Shown here: piece after piece, positions 22,401 through 34,400 of the stretch | Position numbering within the stretch: the stretch's first letter is position 1 | Layout: every line of letters begins with the position of its first letter | NCBI GenBank assembly: GCA_024516035.1 | Contig: CM044959.1 | Span: forward strand, 13,553,174 to 13,617,173 | Direction of reading: 5' to 3' | Source of the DNA: Bactericera cockerelli | Lineage: Eukaryota; Arthropoda; Insecta; Hemiptera; Triozidae | Length of the DNA: 64,000 bases | Translations under genes and position numbers: made by a program | The notes under the pieces: generated by a model | What the model saw: only the letters and a program-made list of their open reading frames with translations | The model's database searches: none | Told to the model about the DNA's origin: nothing

Positions 22401-25400
22401 TCCCAAAATGGGAGGATAACTTGTCATGTCCCGGCTGGGTTTCAAACTCACGACCTCTGGAATCTCTGGATTCCCAGAGTGCCGCCTTAACCACTAAGCT
22501 ACCGGACAGAATTAATCCAATAATGAAGACAATTAATGCGATAAGGAATAGAGCCAACAGGGTAAAATACGAGGTCTGTTCAAAAAGTTCCCCAACTTAT
22601 TTAATTTCTCCCCGCCATTAGATGCCACAGACTTCCACTAGGGCGCATTGTGTTTGTTGAAGCCTCACAAGTAACCTGCATATTTATAGATTATCGGGAG
22701 AACTCAAAAAGTTGTGAAAATGCTGGGATTTTGTCTTATCATTTGACGAGACTTTTTTGTTATAAAATAATAATAATATCGCCTCATTTATACTGCCCGA
22801 TAAGGACGATTAAAGTCCCATTATTCCAGCAGTAAACCCAAGACGTATTATTATGTGGTAAAAATCCCAAAATGGGAGGATAACTTGTCATGTCCCGGCT
22901 GGGTTTCAAACTCACGACCTCTGGAACCTCTGGATTCACAGAGTGCCGCCTTAACCACTAAGCTACCGGACAGAATTAATCCAATAATGAAGACAGATGC
23001 GATAAGGAATAGAGCCAACAGGGTAAAATACGAGGTCTGTTCAAAAAGTTCCCTTCTTCTTCTTGTAGTTCCTCTCCTATCGGAGGTTGGTAATCAATAT
23101 AATCATCATGTCAATGTGGTGCCTATCAATATAATCATCATGTCAATGTGGTGTTGAAGCCTCACAAGTAACCTGCATATTCAAAGATTATCGGGAGAAC
23201 CCAAAAAGTTTTGAAAACGCTGGGATTAACTTGTCTTATCATTTGATGAGACTTTTTTGATATAAATAGCACATTGCATATGTAAATATTAAAATCAGGC
23301 GTTCATAAAATGGTTTAGCTAGCTCTCTTTTTCACTATAGGAGTAAACACATCAATACAATTAATTTTGAGCACAATAAATCCCACTTAGTGAAACATTT
23401 TGTTTCGAAACATTATGCTGCATTGTGTCACATTCAATGCGAAATGTTTCAAAGCAATGTTTCAGTCAGTGAGATTTGATCTCATTTGTGATTTGATCCT
23501 TAAGGTAAAGCGAAGCATCTCATAATGCCGCCACTGGTCGTTGTCCACTCTACAACAGCCCCAATTGTCCTCACAAGGCTAGATTAGGCCCCCACATACG
23601 AAGTACAGAGTCGAAAAAAATCCGAGCCCGCCGGGATTTCAACCCGTATCACCTGGAGTGCAAGCCGAGGAACCTACCGCTAGGCCAAGGTGAGTGACTG
23701 CAGATAGTATTAATGGTACTTAAGGTCCCGGGTTCGATCCCCCGTGCCGACAAAAATTTGTATTCTTAATTTGTATACAAAATTGTTTGTGAGGGATACC
23801 TTCCGGTGAGCTCGTGTTGACCCAGCACCTAAATGGGAAGTATTGTGTCAATTCTCGCCCACCAGAGGGGAGGCATACTACGGAAAGGGTAGGATACAAC
23901 TCAGACCAAAAACGTTTACAGTAGCTCCCGTTTCATGGCTACGAAATAAAAACGACTATGAAACACTCATCTTTATATATATAATTATATATAAAAATGT
24001 TCATAATATGCGTCATTATGTGTATAATATGCCTACCTAGAGTATCTAAGTACCTATTAACTAAATTAACTAAATACTCATGAAGCTAGCATGCACCACG
24101 CTGTCGGCTACAGCAGCTGCTTTTTCCCAGAAGATAGCAGAGACTTCATTAACAACTAATTTGCACTACTCTTAATAAAAGATAGATAGGATAACCTCTT
24201 TTATGAATGAATTACACACGTGGCATCATCGTGCATCAAACACCTGTGTGATACTTATCTATTTTTGACAACACAGGACCAAAAAAACATTAATGGTTGA
24301 TACGGCAATTCCATACGTGCATTCTGAAAGTATTTTCACAAGTTTTCTTTTAAGTTACCAAATTTAATAAGCTGTTTCAGGCCCCGTACCTCAGTGATCA
24401 AGTCGTTTGACTGTTAATCCAGAGGTCGCAGGTTTGAAACCCTGCCGGGGTATGACAAGTTATCCTCTCACTTGGAGTTTTGACCACATATATAATAATA
24501 CGTCTTGACCTAACTGCTAGAACAATGGGACTTTAGTCGATATTGTGCAATATAAATAAGGCAATATATTAATATTTTTATAGACAGGGCGAATTCCTTC
24601 GATCTAACAACACTTACCATAATCATCCTCCGTGGCGTAACGGTTGTGCCTACTGCCCGTGGTCCAGAGATTATGAGTTCAATTCCCGGTTGGGGCAAAT
24701 TTTTCTAACAGAAAATTCCGGCCCAACCCAGGCTGGGTTAGGTAGCTGGTACAATTTCCAGCGAATGGAGGGTAAAACCCCTGTCCTGACTATTCATCGC
24801 AAATCAGTACCTGCGTTAAAACCTTAGAAGCCTTTCAAGGCATAGGAGAAGTACCTTTGTATAAATGTTTTTTGTACAGAAAAAAAAAAAATAATAAACT
24901 GATCACAATAGATGTAATTAGATCGCAGTGTTAATTGTAAGGATATCACTGAAAAGCCCTGTAACCAGGTCAGACAAGGGCGTAGCCAGGAGGAGCAGCT
25001 GTCCCCCCTAGAAAATTCCAGGGAGCTGCCCCCCCCTCCCCAAAATCCTGGCTATGCCCATTGCCCATGAGGTCAGAAAATTATAAACATCAAAATTTCA
25101 AGTCAAAATTCTAGGAAGACATGACATCCAAAGAAGGCGTTTCAAGAACAAGCTCAATAAGGAGATGAGTGGAGAAAAACTGATTTTTTTTTAAATAAAA
25201 GGCAAACATGTTTGCGAAATAATATCTTCTACTTTTACTCTGTCTTATACCGCTCAAGCAGGGTCGACGTTGTTCAACCTCATGGTTGAGGTTGCTTGGT
25301 TTTGGCACATGTTTGACGGCTGGATGCCCTTCCTAACGCCAACGATTCTATTTGATTTAACGTCCTGGATTAGGACGTTTGCGAAATAATATAATAATAC

Positions 25401-28400
25401 CTAATAAAATAAAATGTACCTGATGAGTTGAACCTCGTGAAGAAGGAAGGCGACTTGATGTTGATGAGGGGCCCCAGGAAGAAGACCAGCACGATGGGCA
25501 CCGTGTACTCGAGGTTCCAGAGCGTGTGGTACAGACTGTTGTTGAGGTGGGACGTGCTGATGTTGGACACCGAACTCGTGAGAGACTCGTTCAGGTGCTT
25601 CACGGCGGTCTTCACCGGGCAGATCACTGGGGGATGAGGGTTCGAATAGATATTCATCATCATAGGGTGGCGTCATCGTGAACGATGGTAGCCAGACAGT
25701 GGAGGAATGACTCAGCACTTCTACCACTGTCTTTACAAGGAGGCTAATATTTGGCAAGGGCCCCCAGAACCAAGCCAATACTGATCTACTCCCTGTTTAT
25801 AGTCCCCCAGCCAGACTGCTGGTCTACTCCCTGTTTATAGTCCCCCAGCCTTCCTATATATTACTTCAGAGAAATTTCTGATATTAGAAATCGGAAGTAT
25901 TGTGTTCGTTTTTGTAAAAAAAAAAAAAAAAAAAAATATATTTTTGCTCCGACTTCAATTTTTTTCATATTTTTTTATTATTATTATTTTTTATCGTATG
26001 GCTTTTTCTTCATATTTCTGGACGTTTCAAAACCTCCTGAGCAACTTTTTTTTTACTTTCATCATCCTATAGAAAGGAAAGTAATGGACTCACCCAAAAA
26101 TTTTCGATAGTCAGTTTATAAGCTTATATAACCTGGATATGAGAGAACTCAAGGGACCGAAATTTTTCTCTTTTACATACGGGTTTCTCTTATAAAGAGG
26201 TTCTTTTCCTGTAAAGAGAGCTAAAGTCAAGCTGAAAATCGCTCTCTAATATCAAGGTTTACCTTATATCCAGGTTTATCTTATATCCAGGTTTCTCTAA
26301 TATCCAGGTTTCTCTAATATCCAGGTTTCTCTTGTATCCAGGTTTATCTTATATCCAGGTTCGACTGTATTTTTCTAGTAGTCTGTACCAATTTTTTGGA
26401 AGAAAAAAAAATGTTTCTGAGAATGTTGAATAAAACCCTACAATATACAATACAATACAATAAAATACTCTGTTTATCCTGCAAGAATGAGACTAAAAAG
26501 TCCCTTTACTCTCACAGTCTCAACGAAGTATCATTTATTGGTGTGAATATCGAAATGTTGAGAAAACCCTATAATATCGACAAATTATTTTGTTTCGGAA
26601 ACTTACCCATCCCTGGTAGAACTTCTGAAATTGGTCCGTTTGAATCCTCACCCACCAGCTCATCTGGAAAATGAAATGAAGTTATCATACTTGTGTTAAT
26701 CACAATCGTAATGCCACAATTTTTTACACTCGCCCAACTAAATTTCTGCCAACCATGGGTCTCGAACCAGCAACCTCCAGGTTACGAGTCTGCCACCTTT
26801 TCGATTGAGTTCTCAAGGTGCACTGGTGGTCAAGTGGTTAACGCGGTAGTCTGGTAATCCAGGAAGCGTTGGTATCCGTTGGTTCGAATCCCACCCAGTG
26901 CATGAATTTTTCCTCATTAATTTGCGTTCATGACCACATAATAATAAGACTCTAAGGGTTAGGTGGTAGAAAAGACTTTGAACATTAACCTCGCCTGGTG
27001 GTTATCTTCCACTAAAGAGTGTTATCATTATTAGTATAAGGTCGGTTTGATGATTTTACAATAGCTACTGAGGGCGGTTTCGGTTTAATTATATAATAGT
27101 TTAATATACTTAATAGTACAATAAGGGTTTCGGTTTAATTATATAATGGTTTAATATACTTAATCTTAATATATAAATGTCAAAGTCACTGACTGACCAC
27201 TGACTGACTGACTGATCATCGCTCTACAGCCCAAACCGTAAGTCCTAGGAAGCTGAAATTTGGTAAGTAGCTTTGTCTTATAGTCTAGATGTGCAATAAG
27301 ACGGGATTTTTCGAAATTCCCACTACAACACCTGCCATTTTCGAAAAAGGATTTTTTGCTTTCACGGCCATGCCTCGGCCCGCAAAGCGGGCGACAGCCC
27401 GCTAGTAGTACAATAAGTTAGATTTTGCACATCATGAAGTAAAACCAACAAACATTAATATATGTGCTTCCATTTACAAACAAATAATAATACGCTTTCG
27501 TTTGAGGTAACCACCATGCGAGGTTAATGCTTAAAGCATTTTCTACCACCTAGGTAACTCAGAGATTATGTGGTCATGAACACAAATACACGAAGAAAAA
27601 TTCATGCATTGGGGGTATTCGAACCAACGGATCCCTACTCTATCGCTACCTGGATTACCAGACCAGCGCCTTAATCACTTGACTAAAAATGCACAACTAG
27701 GTAATTGGTATCTCTGTACTCACTACTCGGCCCTTCTTCAAAGGCACCATAAAGTACTAGGTCAAGATGTTTTTCCTAGCAGGTGTGCTGCGAACCCCAC
27801 ATTTCTAATCATCAGTATGTAGAATTGTATATGTTATTTGTAGAAATGTATGTATCAGTATGTAGAATTGTATTCATATAATGAGTATGTAATTATGTAA
27901 AATGTAGGCCACCATAACAAGGGTAAAATTTAATATCATCAATAAGACTTCAGTTCTACGTAATTAAATGTAAATTACTTGCATCTTATTTATGTTAATT
28001 TTATTATTTGTCTTCATAACAGTTTAATTTATTTATTTGAATGTATATACCTACCTTCATTTAGATACATAATTTATTTCATATATTATTATCAGTGCGG
28101 TTACTTGAAAGAAAAACACTGACCCGCTCTTCGGCGATCATTCCCTGACCTAAATTTCTAATCAAGCCTTTGCATGAAGTCGCAAGTAATAGTCGTATTT
28201 TAATATTGCTGTTCATACCTAATATGCAATGCTTTAAATGCGCTGTACCTTTCTCCATTAATGATTTCAATGAAGATTTTAAGCAAATAAACACTAAAAT
28301 GGAGATTTTAAACATTAAGGGTTGGGTGGCAGAGATTGCCATAGGCAATAACCCCGCCCTTTAGTTAGGACATATATTTTGTTTATTTTTTTCCCTGTTT

Positions 28401-31400
28401 ATATTACTTTTGTCAATTTTGTATTTTAATTTTTACCATTATTGTTTATATACATTTATCTTCTTCTAATAAAGCGTTTCATAATAATAATAATAAAATG
28501 GAGATTTTAAACATTAAGACAGATTTGTAACCTGAAGGTTGGTAGTTCGAGCTTGCTGTGAAGGGACTAAAGCCTTTGTGCATGTCAACACCACCATAAA
28601 TAAATAATAATATGGTCTAATTCATAATGCCCGATTAGTTTGTAAAGTCCCGGATGAGTTTCGAACCCGCGACCTCTGGAGTACTAGACAGACACCTTGA
28701 CCACTAAGCTACCAAGACGGATAAAAAACAAATTCTGTAGATCAATTCATCTATTTTCCAAGGTTTTTTCTTTCCTTCAATTAGGTAAGACATTAAAAAA
28801 TATTATTGTTACGTATGCATATTCGCACAGCATAGTTTAACCTACAATCCCACCGTTAAAAACTTAGTTATATAATAGGCACTAGAGGTGACAGGGTGCG
28901 TGTCTAATAGAATGTGAAACCTGAAATTGGCTGTGATATTTTTAATTTGATTTTAACGTCGCTTTCAACTGCATGGTGATATCACGACGGCGGTGTTACC
29001 CTCCATTCGCAGGAAACTCACAAATCTGCTACCCACATTAACCTCACTCAGCTTGGATGGGGCCAGAATGGCAGCATCACGAAGTCTTCACCTCGATGGA
29101 CGTTGCTTAACTTCGTTGATCCTACGAGAACCGATGTATTCAACGCGCCATCGACTCTTGCTGGCTTTGAATTTTACACAACACCTGGTATACTTTTTTC
29201 CTTCAGCGCTGCCTACAATTTTTTCAGCCAATGAGAATACATAAATCGGGGGACTATAAACAGGGAGTAGACCAGGATCGGCTTGGTTCAGGGGGCCCTT
29301 GTCAATTATAAGCCTCCTTGTAAAGACAGTGTTAGAGGTGCTGAGTCATTCCTCCACTCTTTGGCTACCATCGTTCACGATGACGCCACCCTATGATGAT
29401 ATGATGATGAGAATACAAAGTGAGATTATTTAAAGCACCCTAGCATTTAAAACAAAAAACCCTTTTTTACAAACCCTTTTGTCAAAAACGGAGGAACAAC
29501 CAAGAAATTTATAGATTTGAAAAGCAAGAAAAGTCAGAAAATTCTACTTCTACGCTTAAACCCTGGGGTAATTATTGGTATCTTCAATTATTGTACTACA
29601 AATTTGCTTACTTAATCCTGTATATCCATACTTCCTCAGTAAGTAGAGACTTACAGAAAATTGTACATTTTTCTAAATGCATAGTAACATTACCAAGCTA
29701 TGATGATTAATACTGATTATATAACTGCAAGAAACGTCAGTAATTACACAATTAGTGCCTCTCATTAGACTCAACAAGAACCACAAACAAAACATAAGTA
29801 AACATTGTCCCTCATAGACTGGGAGCCAGCTCGATTTTACATACCTCATAAGCCCCTTATGAGGTATGAGGTCGTTGACCTGTGACGGGCGACCGAAAAA
29901 TCAAAAGGGACCAAATTTATCCTTATAAGGAACAACGAAAACGGTGTCATTCAACACGGAATGTCTTCGAGCTTTTGAAACTAAAAACTCATATCTAATT
30001 ACTGGGCCATTCAGTAACAAAGAAGGGCCATAAAGTTTGAAAAAGGGATGTCAGATTAAAGCTCTCTTTAATCTGACATCACATTCAATGTTGTTTTACA
30101 GCATTTCATTGTTTTACCTTATCAGGTAAAATTTGGCCACCTTTTTGGTTTTTTCGTCCGCACACATCGGTTTACGCCCCATTAGCGTCAACTAAGAAGT
30201 AACTTTTCTGTATCGCCGACCTCAGTAGCTTGATCGATAAGGCGGTGGACTTGTAACCTGGAGGTCGGTTGTTCAAGTCCCGGTTTCAGCAATCAGTATA
30301 AACAGAAAAGTGAGAAGTTGTACATGAATATCAGAATATACCTGGACAGCTGTTTCAAGGTTATTTGCTCTCATCAGCAGGTGATAATTCTGAATGTTCA
30401 TGCCATCAACTAACCTCTCTATTTTAATCAGTATAAACAGAAAAGTGAGAAGTTGTATTAGATGTACATGAGTATCAGCAAAGATTTAGTAAAGCAAGTT
30501 TGAGTAGATGGGACATCGCGAAAGTGATTAACACATGTATGATAACTTTATATAAAAAAAACTTAACTTTTCTGTATCACCAAGACAGTCCGTCATCAGA
30601 CCGACAAGATGAAAATATCGTACCTTCTGAGGTTAGTAAAACCGACCTGGCTCCCGGTCTGTTATTAGTGGTCCTATGTCACGAAGACTAGCTGACTCGT
30701 AGGTCGGTATGGGATCAAAGTAGGGAAAACCACATTGCACAATGGACACAAAATGTGAAAACCGCGTGTAACGGTTTGGATGATCTATTATGGCTGCGAC
30801 GTACTTTACTCGTAAGATTTACATCGATTTATTCGGTCGGTGACAATCATCATAGGGTGGCGTCATCGTGAACGATGGTAGCCAGACAGTGGAGGAATCA
30901 GTACAAACAGAAAAGTGAGAAGTTGTACTAGATGTACATGAATATCAGAACATGCCTGGACAGCTGTTTCGAGCTTATTTGCTCTCATCAGCAGGTTATA
31001 GTTCTGAATATCCATGCCATCAACTAACCTCTCTTATTTTTATCAGTAATGACTCAGCACTTCTAACACTGTCTTTACAAGGAGGCTAATAATTGACAAG
31101 GGCCCCCAGAACTAAGCTAATGTTGGTCTACTCCCTGTTTATAGTCCCCCAGCCAGTCGGTGACAATATGCATTCGATTATTACTTCGGAGATGACGAGA
31201 ACAACACATCAACTTCATTCCCTCGACCGCATAATTAATGGAAACTGGAGATAATAATAACTTCCTTAATTATTCGGCCTCATTAGGACTAATGAGTACC
31301 ATTATTCCATCAGTAAGCCCAAGACGTATTATTTGTGGTCAAAATCCCAAATGAGAGGATAACTTGACGTGTCCTGGCTGGATTTCGAACCCACGACCTC

Positions 31401-34400
31401 TGGATTACCAGTCAGACGCTTTGACTATTGAGCTACTGTGGCAAACAAAGATGTGAGTTTATTGCAATTTTCCAATGTCGACCCCAAAGTGAGTGAAAAA
31501 AATTAGACCCGGATTTACGTTTAACCCACCCTTTGCTAGGCAAACTACAAAGCTACTCAAATTAACATCATCCAGCCTGAATGGGGCCGTAAATGGCCAG
31601 CAAAACTTGGATTTCCACGATAAACGAGGATAGATTCGAAATCAGAAAAATCTATGGCCTTACCCCGCCGGACGTAGCTTAACTTCAGTGATCAAATGAG
31701 AACTGGTGTATTAAACTTGCCATCTTCGGCTGGCTTGCCTCTTGAAGTAAATTTACAAAACTTGAGTCAATCGCATTCTTACTCGAAATCTCAAAATATT
31801 ATATCATCTAGCAATTCAATACATAATTTATGTACCTACCTATTTATTATGAAATAAAATAGAAATTATAATTTATTTCAACCAGACTCCTCAATTCAAA
31901 ATCGATAGAATGTTCCTCAAAATTGCCAAAGGTCACTCGCTTAGATGTTCGTCAAGCTAACCGTGCCAAGCGATAACCTTTGCGTTATCAGGCTTTCCAC
32001 AAAAATCAGAACTGCACACTACAGCATATGGGAACCTTGTGATAAGAAAGATAAGAGACGGGCTCAAACAAATGGGCGTTGTTTTCCCACTTAAGGCTTT
32101 TGCTGAAGAAGATTTTAATAATTTCGGAAAAGGATTTGAAAATTTATAAGAAGATTTTTTTTTAAATATACCTACTAATTACTGAGGTTTGGGACTTTTC
32201 CTGAAAACAATTATCAATGGCATACTTTTCTGTCTGGAAATTTTAGGTTCTTTTTGTATTTTTTTAGTTCTCACGTTTGTGTTAATCACTTTCGTGATAT
32301 CAGAACTACTCGAACTCGCTTCACTAAAATCTGCGCTGAAACCGGGACTTGAACCGCGGACCTCCAGATTACAAGTCCGCCGGCTTATCGATCAAGCTAC
32401 TGAGGTCGCGGTGTTCTTTTTGTATTCTATAGAATTATTGTTATTTATACTGATTATGGAGAGGTAAATCAGACCTTGAAATTCTTTTCTTATTCCCAGG
32501 TTTCTCTTTCAAAGAAGTTATTTTCCCTCATACAGAGGTGTAAATCTGACCTAGAAAATATTCTCTTATATCCAGGTTTCTCTTATTAAGAGCTTCTTTT
32601 CCTTTGTATAGGTAAATTTATCTTGGAAATTGTACTCTTATATCCAGAATTCTCTGAATATATATTATCTTACATATATTATATTCAGGTTCCTCATATA
32701 AATAGCTTATTTTCCCTTATGGAGAGGTAATTTTGATCAGGAAATTCTGCTTTTAAAAAGAGGTTATTTTCTCTTATGGATAGGACAGTTTCACGTGGAA
32801 CTCCTCTCTTATATCCAAGTTCGACTACCTTCACAAATTGTACACAAGAAAAGAACACCGTTGGTTCAAATCCCACCCAGTATGGATTTTTCCTCATTAA
32901 TTTGAGTTTGTGACCACATAATAATAAGACTCTGAGGGTTAGGTGTTAGAAAATGCTTTGAGCATTAACCTCGCCTGGTGGTTACCTTCCACTGAAGAGT
33001 ATTATTATGAACCATGAACTTGTACTTTTATTAACAGTTTTTCTTAGTTTATGTGAGGAGTAAATTCATACTTTCTCACATAAATTTTGACAATCAGTAT
33101 TAAAATTAGAATTAAAATATATCGGGGGGGAAAAAAAAAATAGGAATTCAAAAACTTTCTGACTAGATAGCAGGATTGTAAGATGACACTTTTCTGGATC
33201 TTCCATTTCACTGATTTTTGGATGCCAACCATTTCAATGTTCTTCGAGAAATTATATGAAGTCACACCTTCACTTAACATTACAATGGGTATTATTCTAA
33301 TTGACTTTATTATTATTATTTCCACTTTCTCTCCTTCGGAAGGTAATTATTACCTTTCAAAGGGTATTACACCAGGAGCGGATCATATGATCAAGTCTCC
33401 TGGTGTTGTAACTTCAGGAGCGGATCCGAAGATCAAGTCTCCTGAAGTTGTTTGGTTCATAATGTGGGGAGGTTATTTTATTATTATTATTAAAAAGAAC
33501 CGAACCCCTGACTCACCGTGTATGAAGCTGACCGTAAAGTAGAGGAAGTTGGACATGAGGATCCAGTAGATCACGTCCGCCCCCAACAGGATAATGAATG
33601 AGAACCCCTGAGCTGTCACCTCCGCGTACCTCCCTAGGAGGAGCTTGCTCAGGTCTGCCACCTCCCCCTTACCTCCACCTGGGAACAGAATCGGTTAGTT
33701 AAACATGGGTAAACCCCGTTAATTTGTAAAAAAAAAAAAAAAAAACAACAACAAAAGATAGTTAGGCGTTGTTTGTCTGTTATTAACTAAAAGATACTTT
33801 TTTCAAAATTAAAAATATATAAATCCCTTTATTCTCACAAAGATTGTGAGAGTGACTCAGTAGTCTCATTTTCGCAGGATAAATAGTATTGATTTGTATA
33901 AATTGTATAAAAATATTGTTGTAAGTAATACTTTAAATAGAACAATATGGTTTAAACCCATATTGTTTTCATTTGTGTTAATCATTATCGTGATATCACT
34001 ATCAGTCAAACTCGCTTTACTAGATAAATTCACCACCAGTGTGGCGTGAATTTGAGAGTTGTGAGTCAGTCTGTTTCTTGAATACTATTGACAGGAAAAA
34101 GATGATGTAATTATGATTCTCATGCAAGAAGCTAAATTTCACAGAAATATATCTCTATCGTTAGCTGGACTATTAATTTACAGCTCATAAATCTCAGTTC
34201 TCTCATAGTTAGATTGATAGTCCACGTCCACACAGTACTACCGAATATAAAACTACTACTTATTCTAGAGTTCACAAATCTAGTACTCAACTTCTTCACA
34301 AAACTAGTACTCTACAGTTCAAAGAACTAAGTTTTTAACACTTAGACGACCGGCATGGTTTTTAGTGAATTCTCCCGTGGGACCGGCGATGTTTAGACGT

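Larger units (their letters stand above)
30212..30552 (+). repeat. SINE-C copy split by a hammerhead-bearing element
   Basis: Head at 30212-30292 (TAGCTTGATCGATAAGGCGG, GTTCAAGTCCCGG) and tail at about 30476-30552 (AAGATTTAGTAAAGC, GAAAGTGATTAACACA); the insert is 30293-30474. Confidence 0.8.
30846..31155 (+). repeat. F element split by a second hammerhead element
   Basis: 5' part to 30898 (GCCAGACAGTGGAGGAAT) and 3' part from 31051 (GACTCAGCACTTCTAACACT); the intact F sequence across the junction is GGAGGAATGACTCAGCAC. Confidence 0.8.

Noticed and set aside
25411..25440. CTGATGAG on the + strand as another hammerhead
   Set aside because: It is the complement of SLC38A9 coding sequence, has no GAAA at the right distance and no stem II.
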